Assembly: GCF_005281835.1 (NCBI RefSeq)
Contig: NZ_RZIS01000002.1
Coordinates: 806,001-870,000, forward strand
DNA from: Vibrio profundi
Lineage (GTDB): Bacteria > Pseudomonadota > Gammaproteobacteria > Enterobacterales > Vibrionaceae
Reading direction: 5' to 3'
Length of the DNA stretch: 64,000 nucleotides
A program made the translations under genes and the position numbers. The notes beneath the pieces are model-generated. The model saw only the letters and a list, made by a program, of their open reading frames with translations. It did not search any database and had not been told where the DNA came from. How positions within the stretch are numbered: position 1 is the first letter of the stretch; each line of letters begins with the position of its first letter. Shown here in pieces: positions 54,219-61,309 of the stretch.

Positions 54219-55613
54219 TTATTTTCCTGCCTTGCTGTTTGTATTCGTTGGTTGTTCGGTGTTCTTAGCTTGGTAATCGAAGCCACCAAGTAGTGATGCC
54301 AATTCGCTGTTCACTATGTTTAGGTCGGTGATAAGTCTTTCTCTTTCCAATTTGAGTGCGAGCTGATCATTTGTGGCCGCGATGACATCGTTAAATTGAG
54401 AAGTGTTGTTTTGATAACCGCGCTCAACCGCCTTAATACGAGCATCAGCTTGTTGCAGTAAGGTCGTGTTGTAGCGCTCAAGGCGTTGCTCTAAGTTACT
54501 TCTGTCGACAAGCAAGGCGTTGACCTTGGCGTTCATTTGCGAAAGCAACAGATCCTTTTGAGATTTGGCCGCGCCCACTTGATATTGAGCAGCCTCGTGG
54601 TTTTTATCTTGCCTATTACCGGTAAATAGAGGGATATCCATGGTGACGTAAGCGCTAACAAGATCAGAAGCCGGTTCGCCCATCATGTTGTTGGCCTGTC
54701 GGTTGGCATACATGACTTCTACCCCAAATTGAGGTTTGTAGGCTTGTTCGGCAATATTTACTTGTGTCTCGCTGGAAGCTATCGCGACATCTGCCATCTT
54801 CACCATTGGGTGCTGATTGAGTAGCGCATAATGTTGAGTTGAAGTGGGTTGCTCAGAGAGCCTTGAATTGAGCAAGTGCCAATCAAGCTGGTTGCTTGCG
54901 GTCAAACTGGTGGTGCTAGCCAACCAACCCGATCCTAGCCATTCGGAAAGTTGAGAAATCAATCGACGCTGAATTTGTTGATTTGCGAGGTACTTCTCTT
55001 CCAATTTACTGACTTGAAGCTGTGCATTTAACAAATCTTGCGCTTCATTTTTACCAATGGAGTAATTGGTTTGAATAAAGCTGGTTAATTCGTCCATTAA
55101 GCGCTGATTTTCAATCAGTACTAACTCTGCTTGCTGCTGATATCCAAGCTCTAGCCACAATTTGGTGAGCGCATTGGCTACTTCTCTCTCGCGAACATTG
55201 ACTTGTAGGTCGACACCGTCAGCTTGTTGGTTCGCTTTCTTTTTCTGAAGCTCCAAGGTAGAACCTCGCTCGAACTGCTGCATTAAGCCGACAGAAACTG
55301 AGGTCATGGGATCGACGTCAAACTCAAAGCTGTCGACAGGCAAGCCCCCAAAACCGAGTTTGATCTTTGGGTCCATTAAGGTAGAGCTGGCGACACCTGT
55401 AGCGCGTATTGCCTGTGATTGAGCGGAAAACTGCTCGCGGCTGGCATCATTAATCAATGCGTATTCGATCAGGGTCGATAATTCGTTGGTATTGGTTATG
55501 CTCGTGATTTGTTGCGTTGAGTTAGGCTCAGCGAAACTAGGAAGCACGACCAATACAGAAGCACTTACAGTGAATGCTAATGCTGTTGGGATAAACTTCA
55601 CAATAAAATCCAA
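54219..55613 (-). CDS. cusC: Outer-membrane efflux channel, CusC/TolC family
   Basis: 464 residues. Signal peptide (KFIPTALAFTVSASVLVVLPSFA). Two TolC repeats of long helices (TSVSVGLMQQFERG, LQVSKLEEKYLANQQIQRRL, LDWHLLNSRL, LERYNTTLLQQADARIKA) are typical of RND outer-membrane factors. It ends 2 bp before the CusB start, so translational coupling is likely. It forms the trimeric exit channel for the copper pump. Confidence 0.88.
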   Translation of the reverse strand: MDFIVKFIPTALAFTVSASVLVVLPSFAEPNSTQQITSITNTNELSTLIEYALINDASREQFSAQSQAIRATGVASSTLMDPKIKLGFGGLPVDSFEFDVDPMTSVSVGLMQQFERGSTLELQKKKANQQADGVDLQVNVREREVANALTKLWLELGYQQQAELVLIENQRLMDELTSFIQTNYSIGKNEAQDLLNAQLQVSKLEEKYLANQQIQRRLISQLSEWLGSGWLASTTSLTASNQLDWHLLNSRLSEQPTSTQHYALLNQHPMVKMADVAIASSETQVNIAEQAYKPQFGVEVMYANRQANNMMGEPASDLVSAYVTMDIPLFTGNRQDKNHEAAQYQVGAAKSQKDLLLSQMNAKVNALLVDRSNLEQRLERYNTTLLQQADARIKAVERGYQNNTSQFNDVIAATNDQLALKLERERLITDLNIVNSELASLLGGFDYQAKNTEQPTNTNSKAGK

Positions 55614-55689
55614 TCTTATTGTGCCGGAAAGGCACGGAAAAACCTTTCACACGCGTTATAGGCGGTGAAGTGAGAAAATTAAGATGGAT

Positions 55690-56079
55690 CTATGCTATTG
55701 GGGGGCGGTATAGGGACTGGGGACGTTCTACGGCAGGAATGCCTTTCTCAAGGGGGATCAAGGCGAGTTGTACTTTTATTGGAGCTGGTTGGTTCACTAT
55801 CGGTATGAAAGCTAAAGGGCTTAAACACATCGCAGCACAGCAGTTGTGTTGCTTTTCAGACTGACATTGGAGCATGTCGTCATGCGAAAACTCATCGCCA
55901 TGGGACTGTCCGTCAGAATTAGGGACAGCGGTCATACAACTCATGGATGACATCATAGAGTGATCGTCCGACATCATCTTGATCATCATTAATGGTTCAC
56001 TGGATGCAATGTTTGAAGACAGCATGGCGAACATACTGAAACATGTAATCCAAATTATGCGAAGTGAAGAAAAACGCAT
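55690..56079 (-). CDS. Small exported Met/Cys/His-rich protein, first gene of the copper operon
   Basis: 129 residues. Signal peptide (IIWITCFSMFAMLSSNIASS) then Met-rich MMIKMMSDDHSMMSSMSCM, DDMLQCQSEKQHNCCAAMC and a Pro-rich tail. The many Met, Cys and His residues suggest metal binding. It resembles the small CopL or DUF2946-like proteins near copper genes, but I cannot assign it firmly. It is the promoter-proximal gene. Confidence 0.62.
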   Translation of the reverse strand: MRFSSLRIIWITCFSMFAMLSSNIASSEPLMMIKMMSDDHSMMSSMSCMTAVPNSDGQSHGDEFSHDDMLQCQSEKQHNCCAAMCLSPLAFIPIVNQPAPIKVQLALIPLEKGIPAVERPQSLYRPPIA

Positions 56080-56109
56080 CGTGAGCCCATTAATAATAAA
56101 TCTAAAGAA

Positions 56110-56140
56110 ATCCTAAAGGTTACCCCTAGGGGAAGGTCAA
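56110..56140 (-). promoter_or_regulatory. CueR-type (MerR family) copper promoter
   Basis: On the minus strand: -35 TTGACC (56135-56140), 19-bp spacer, -10 TAGGAT (56110-56115). The spacer contains the dyad-like TTCCCCTAGGGGTAACC. The ACCTTCCCC part matches the CueR box of E. coli copA from memory. A 19-bp spacer instead of 17 is the mark of MerR-family activation. It lies 31 bp upstream of the copper operon. Confidence 0.82.
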
Positions 56141-56205
56141 TGCTCAATTGATAAATTTTGCTGTATTAATCCAAGAGCTCGCGTAAGCGTTTTATATTTA
56201 AACAA

Positions 56206-58668
56206 TTAGTACTTAAACCGTGATTGATGAATCACAATAATGTTATCGAGAGCAGGATGGTTAAGCTTTCTCTGCGATAGTTCTTGTTCAAGTGTTGGGC
56301 TGTCTGCTCGTAAATCGGTCCAAATATTCATTTCTATTTGTAAGGGCGTAAGAATCGGCTGGGTCAAGTGCTCGGTAACAAACGGCATTAATGAAGCATC
56401 GAAACTAATAGACCGCATTTTCTGCACGATGAGTTGCTTCTGCAGTTCGCCGATAAGTTGGTTGATCTCCTGGCCGTTTTCTACTTTTGACAAGGTCGTT
56501 AATTCCTTGGTTGGTAAATAATAACTGGTTCTCCAACCTGAATTGGAAAGGGCGGCAACAGAAGGGTTTCGCGATGACGTTTCAAGTAGTGTTCGTGATT
56601 TGAGGTTGAAGCGTGCGTCGAGCATTTCTAACTCATGCTGGACTGTTGGTTGGTTTTGTAGTGCGAGGTTTTTGAAGTCTATCCAGACTTGTTCAAATCG
56701 CCCCGACTCAAACTCTAAAAATTGCTCTAGTGACTGACCTGTAAGCGCATGTTGATCGTGCCCCATCACTATCCGGTTACTTTTATCATCGAACCATACA
56801 TCGAATTCAATTCTCGAAAAACCTTGTTGAATGGCGTCCTCAAGTGCTCCGATGGTGTTTACTCTGTGAGCCATGAGTTTGGGAAGCTTTTCTAAATTAG
56901 ATAGTGTTTTTTGAAAAGTTAAAGAGTTAACCGGTATTTGCCCGTGCATTGTGGACGCAACGTTATTTGGCATGTCGTAGCGATGATCGCTGATGTCATA
57001 GCGAGTGTTTTGCGCATCTGACGTGACCCCCGTAATCCCGAGTATGGTGTCGAATAAAAGATCATTAGTGAAAAGTGCGCTTTGATGTGACTTTAGATTA
57101 GCTAATCGAACGGGGTCAAACTTGTCACTCGGCCATATAACAAACGGGATTTCAGCCATGTACTCGTTAAACTTTTTTGCATTATGGCCAGAGCCTGAAA
57201 AGACGTCTTCACCGTGGTCTGAAACATAGGTAAGTGAAGTAAAAGGCTCATAACTCGATGCCAAGGTAATTATGTCTTTTAGGATACGATCGGTAAATGT
57301 AACGCTTTGGTCGTAACAATCGTCTTGTTTATCTAGGTAAACATAAAATGGCAAATGTTCCAGTGGGATCGATCTGTCTTTTGTTCGGTCACAATATCGA
57401 ATATGGCTTCCCATCATGTGAAGTACGATAAATTGATTGCGCGACAAGTCAGCTCGTTGAAGGTATTCGGCAAGTTCATGGACCAAGGCGTCGTCGAGCT
57501 TTCGAGTGTGGTCGGATTTTCCAACATTGGAGTTTATGAAGCGAACATATTCACTTTCTTGTGCCAAAGCGGAGATCAAATTATCCCACACGCCCGCAGA
57601 TATTTGGTTACTTATCCATGCGGTTTCAAATCCAGCTTGATTGAGCAATGATATGAGTGAAGCGCTTTGGAAGTAATCTAACTTGTTGTATTGATTACTT
57701 TGTGTCAATGCTAACGACAGCGTCTCCATTGTATGAGTATGACTTGAATACGCATTCTCAAATTGGATGGGGCCGCTGGTGCTAATAAAAGGGGTTGTGT
57801 CTCTTAGATATCCATAACTTGATAAATGCCTTTTAGAAAGCGACTCACCTATCACTAAAATGTGCATTCTTCCCTTTGTCGATGCAGTTGCGGTGTTGCT
57901 AGGTTCGTGAACACTGCGTTGTTCAATGATGGCTTGGAGTTGTCGTAATTCTTCACGGTAGGTTTCGGCGTATTGAGCCGACACTTTCACCCCATTAAAT
58001 ACTTGAGGAGAGGTGATTGAATAAATGATAAACACACAGCTAAGTAGGGTGAACAAAGGGGTATTAGTAAGTTGGACTTTGTTGCCAAGGCTGAAGTAGA
58101 TAAAAATGAAAGCGACTGAGCAGAATAGGAAAAGGTATCCATAGAAAGCAGGGGCCATTACGGTTTGGCCTAAATATTCAGCCACCTCATCAAGGTTGGT
58201 TTGCATGATAGCGAACACAAATTCTTGGTTGATGGCTCCGTAATACTTATAGCTAATCAGGATAACGAAGGTGATTAGCCATACTAACAGCACGTAAAAT
58301 TTGACTAATAGTACAAGGCTCGTGATTTGCTTATGGGAAGCATATGAGTGAAGCCATACTGCGAGCAGCGAAATGCTAGCTAGGGTAATCGATGTATCAG
58401 AGTCTAAACCAGAGACGAAAAACTTACTGTATGAGTAAGTGCAAACCGTCAGCATTAATAGGTTTATGGTAAGAAAGACTCTAGATTGTAGGTTTTGGGC
58501 GAGCCAATAAACGGCACTCCAAATACCACAGAGACTTATCATTATCGCGGTTTCAAATAGAAGCGCATTAGGCGCGTGGCGAAACCATTGAACGTTAGCC
58601 AATATAATCAGCGTGAAAAACAGGAGTGAAATGCATTTACTTAAGGTTACGTTGAATGTTGGCTGCAT
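56206..58668 (-). CDS. Phosphoethanolamine-transferase-like / GDPD-like fusion protein
   Basis: 820 residues. Five membrane segments at about 10-220, then a sulfatase-fold domain of the EptA/LTA-synthase kind: VIGESLSKRHLSSYGYLRDTTPF, candidate nucleophile Thr in SHTHTMETL, and SDHGEDVFSGSGHN. From about residue 590 a second domain resembles glycerophosphodiester phosphodiesterase: LMAHRVNTIGALEDAI, IEFDVWFDD, VMGHDQ and VWIDFKN. The usual HRG is HRV here. The combination suggests a lipid-A or glycan phospho-modifier that can also cleave a phosphodiester. It is 127 bp from the copper operon, on the same strand. Confidence 0.8.
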   Translation of the reverse strand: MQPTFNVTLSKCISLLFFTLIILANVQWFRHAPNALLFETAIMISLCGIWSAVYWLAQNLQSRVFLTINLLMLTVCTYSYSKFFVSGLDSDTSITLASISLLAVWLHSYASHKQITSLVLLVKFYVLLVWLITFVILISYKYYGAINQEFVFAIMQTNLDEVAEYLGQTVMAPAFYGYLFLFCSVAFIFIYFSLGNKVQLTNTPLFTLLSCVFIIYSITSPQVFNGVKVSAQYAETYREELRQLQAIIEQRSVHEPSNTATASTKGRMHILVIGESLSKRHLSSYGYLRDTTPFISTSGPIQFENAYSSHTHTMETLSLALTQSNQYNKLDYFQSASLISLLNQAGFETAWISNQISAGVWDNLISALAQESEYVRFINSNVGKSDHTRKLDDALVHELAEYLQRADLSRNQFIVLHMMGSHIRYCDRTKDRSIPLEHLPFYVYLDKQDDCYDQSVTFTDRILKDIITLASSYEPFTSLTYVSDHGEDVFSGSGHNAKKFNEYMAEIPFVIWPSDKFDPVRLANLKSHQSALFTNDLLFDTILGITGVTSDAQNTRYDISDHRYDMPNNVASTMHGQIPVNSLTFQKTLSNLEKLPKLMAHRVNTIGALEDAIQQGFSRIEFDVWFDDKSNRIVMGHDQHALTGQSLEQFLEFESGRFEQVWIDFKNLALQNQPTVQHELEMLDARFNLKSRTLLETSSRNPSVAALSNSGWRTSYYLPTKELTTLSKVENGQEINQLIGELQKQLIVQKMRSISFDASLMPFVTEHLTQPILTPLQIEMNIWTDLRADSPTLEQELSQRKLNHPALDNIIVIHQSRFKY

Positions 58669-58899
58669 TTACTTCCTTTTAACGATTGATAAGTGTCCTT
58701 TTAAACGTAGTTATCAGGTGACTCTTAATCAATTAATACCGAAAAATCAGACAGCTAACGATGATGAGGGTAGTGGTTTAGGCGCTTCCACTGCTTCAGT
58801 GGAAAGTGAGTGGGTAATGAATTGAGTCATCAATAATTCGTTTGTATCAAGGGTGTTTTTCTGATGTAGTGGGTTGAATTCAAAAGCAAAGGATAGGCT

Positions 58900-59592
58900 A
58901 TGAAAACAATAGGCATGATCGGCGGCATGAGCTGGGAATCAACAGCAAATTACTATCGTGAGATTAACCAGCAAGTAAGTGCTCGGCTCGGTGGTTATCA
59001 TTCAGCAAAAATTGCCATGATGAGCGTTGATTTCGCAGAAATTGAAGCATTACAACGTTCAGGAGAGTGGCTGAAAACGGCTGAAATTTTATCAGCGTCG
59101 GCGCGTTCGCTTGAGAAAGCAGGGGCTGACTTTGTGATGATTTGCACGAATACAATGCACAAAGTCGCCGAACAAGTGGAAGAATGCACGGAACTGCCTT
59201 TACTGCATATCGCTGACGCCACCGCTGAAGTACTGAAAAAGGATGGCATCGAGAAAGTCGGCCTATTAGGTACAGCTTTCACAATGGAGCAGGATTTCTA
59301 CAAAGGCCGCCTGCAAGATAAATACGGAATTGAAGTTGTTGTACCTAACGGAGTTCAGAGAAAGCTTGTTCATGATGTCATTTATCAAGAGCTAGTGCAT
59401 GGTAAAGTGAATCAGCGGTCGAAGAATGATTTTTTAGTGGTCATCAGTGATTTGCGAGAAGCGGGAGCGCAGGCGGTGATTCTAGGGTGTACAGAGATAG
59501 CGATGTTAGTTGGGCAAGATGATACACGAGTACCGCTTTATGATACGACAGCACTTCATGCGCAAGCCGCTGTCGATACTGCTTTAGATTAA
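58900..59592 (+). CDS. Aspartate/glutamate racemase family protein
   Basis: 230 residues. Start MKTIGMIGGMSWESTANYYR is the family signature. The two catalytic Cys are in VMICTNTMHK and AVILGCTEIAML. Such enzymes invert amino-acid stereochemistry without cofactor. It resembles the YgeA type. It overlaps the next start by one base, and three genes (racemase, GNAT, MFS) form an operon. Confidence 0.88.
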   Translation: MKTIGMIGGMSWESTANYYREINQQVSARLGGYHSAKIAMMSVDFAEIEALQRSGEWLKTAEILSASARSLEKAGADFVMICTNTMHKVAEQVEECTELPLLHIADATAEVLKKDGIEKVGLLGTAFTMEQDFYKGRLQDKYGIEVVVPNGVQRKLVHDVIYQELVHGKVNQRSKNDFLVVISDLREAGAQAVILGCTEIAMLVGQDDTRVPLYDTTALHAQAAVDTALD

Positions 59593-60014
59593 TGGAAGTC
59601 CAAATCGAGCGTATTACTTGGCAACAAGCTATGCCTATTCGCCATAAAGTGTTGTGGCCGAGTAAACCAATAGAATTTTGTAAACTAGATAACGACGAGA
59701 GCGCGTGGCATTTTGGCGGTGTTTACGATGGCCAAATCGTGTCATGCGCGTCGATATTTATTGCAGGTAAAAAGGCACAACTTCGAAAATTTGCCACATT
59801 AGAACAGTATCAAGGTTTAGGTATTGGTCGCCAGCTAATTACTGCCGTTTTAGTCGATCTCAACCGAGCGGGAATCGAACATTTTTGGTGTGATGCCAGG
59901 GAGTCTGCGCTCAATTTTTATCATAGAATTGGCATGACAAAATCTGGAGAACGTTTTTACAAGTCTGACGTTCCCTATTTCAAGATGACAATGAACCTTA
60001 AGGGAAATGAATGA
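59592..60014 (+). CDS. GNAT-family acetyltransferase
   Basis: 140 residues. The acetyl-CoA loop is EQYQGLGIGRQLITAVL (Gln/Arg-x-x-Gly-x-Gly/Ala), followed by WCDARESALNFYHRIGM, the usual fourth-strand and helix pattern. Start overlaps the racemase stop by one base. The substrate is unknown, perhaps an amino acid given the neighbours. Confidence 0.85.
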   Translation: MEVQIERITWQQAMPIRHKVLWPSKPIEFCKLDNDESAWHFGGVYDGQIVSCASIFIAGKKAQLRKFATLEQYQGLGIGRQLITAVLVDLNRAGIEHFWCDARESALNFYHRIGMTKSGERFYKSDVPYFKMTMNLKGNE

Positions 60015-61186
60015 ACAAAAACGTATGGATGCTGTCTTTATGCCAAGCGTTGTTGATGACTGGAAATATTTTGCTGATTTCAGTTATTGGTTTGATTGGT
60101 AAGCAGATCGCGCCAAGCCAAAGTATGATTACTTTACCAGTAGCTTTGCAATTTCTTGGGCTAATGGCTGCGACGATTCCTGCGTCTTTGATTTCGGGAA
60201 AGCTCGGACGAAAACGAGGATTTAGTATTGGTAATATGATTGGGATTACCGGTGCTTCTTTAGCAACGTTTGCGCTTTATAATCAAGCGTTTTTCCTATT
60301 CTGCTTTGCCACCTTTTTACTAGGTATTGGGATTGGATTCGGGACCCTCTATCGCTTTGCTGCGATAGAAGTGTGCAACGAAGATGCTAGGCATCGTGCC
60401 ATTTCTATCTCGATGGCTGGTGGTGTTTTGGCTGCAGTCCTTGGCCCAAATCTAGCGATAGCCTCTCAACAGTGGTCGCAAGACGGGCTGTACATTGGGG
60501 CGTTCGCTTCACTGATTGTATTGAATTGTATAGCACTTTTATTACTACAAACTATTCAATTCCCGAAAGTAAGCCAAGCAAATAACAGCGCTAAGGCTGA
60601 TCCACTTCGCCAGATAGTCAAGCAGCCTAACTTTGTTGTAGCCGTATTCGCAGCAATGGTCTCTTATGCTGTGATGAACATTCTCATGACCGCGACACCG
60701 CTTGCCATGATTGGGTGCGGCTTTGATTTCACTAAGGCGGCAGGAGTGATTGAATGGCACGTATTAGGGATGTTTGTGCCAGCGTTTTTTACAGGACGTC
60801 TGATTGAAAAGTTTGGCGCTCGCTTAATGATACTGATTGGTGGCTTGCTGTTTGTCGCTTGTGTTGCGGTTAATATTCATGGTCAATCAATTTGGCATTT
60901 CCGAGCAGCATTAGTGTTACTGGGGGTAGGGTGGAACTTCATGTTTATTGCTGCAACAGGGTTATTTAGTCAATCTTATCAGCCTCAGAACAAAGCGAAA
61001 GCGCAAGCCTTTAATGAATTTATCGTGTTTAGCTGCGTGACGGTTACCGCGCTACTTTCTGGTTGGTTGGAATCGACCGTTGGTTGGCGAAATCTGAATA
61101 TTTACGTTTTACCGTTTGTTTTAGCGGTGATTGTTATTTTTGCCTTTGGTGCGAAAAAATCCCACTCACAAAAACAGCCAGCTTGA
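60011..61186 (+). CDS. MFS transporter
   Basis: 391 residues and about twelve hydrophobic segments. The motif-A-like loop is SGKLGRKRGFSIGN. The start overlaps the GNAT stop by four bases (ATGA). In this context it may export or import an amino acid or derivative handled by the racemase and acetyltransferase. The substrate is not deducible. Confidence 0.85.
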   Translation: MNKNVWMLSLCQALLMTGNILLISVIGLIGKQIAPSQSMITLPVALQFLGLMAATIPASLISGKLGRKRGFSIGNMIGITGASLATFALYNQAFFLFCFATFLLGIGIGFGTLYRFAAIEVCNEDARHRAISISMAGGVLAAVLGPNLAIASQQWSQDGLYIGAFASLIVLNCIALLLLQTIQFPKVSQANNSAKADPLRQIVKQPNFVVAVFAAMVSYAVMNILMTATPLAMIGCGFDFTKAAGVIEWHVLGMFVPAFFTGRLIEKFGARLMILIGGLLFVACVAVNIHGQSIWHFRAALVLLGVGWNFMFIAATGLFSQSYQPQNKAKAQAFNEFIVFSCVTVTALLSGWLESTVGWRNLNIYVLPFVLAVIVIFAFGAKKSHSQKQPA

Positions 61187-61255
61187 TTTTGATTTCAAGA
61201 TAGACTTTGAATTGAAGCCAAAGTGAATGCAAGTAGCTATTACTTTAGATGAAAG

Positions 61256-61284
61256 AAGCCCCACCGAACTTGGTGGGGCTTTTT
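61256..61284. terminator. Terminator between the MFS and prtV genes
   Basis: AAGCCCCACC / GGTGGGGCTT, a perfect 10-bp stem with a six-base loop and a T run. It lies between two convergent genes and can serve both. Confidence 0.88.
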
Positions 61285-61309
61285 ATTGAACGTTATTTTT
61301 TAAGTAACG

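Noticed and set aside
58613..58825. 70-codon frame upstream of the racemase gene, with a short hairpin near 58785
   Set aside because: It overlaps the end of the transferase gene on the other strand and has no initiation site; the hairpin has no T run.
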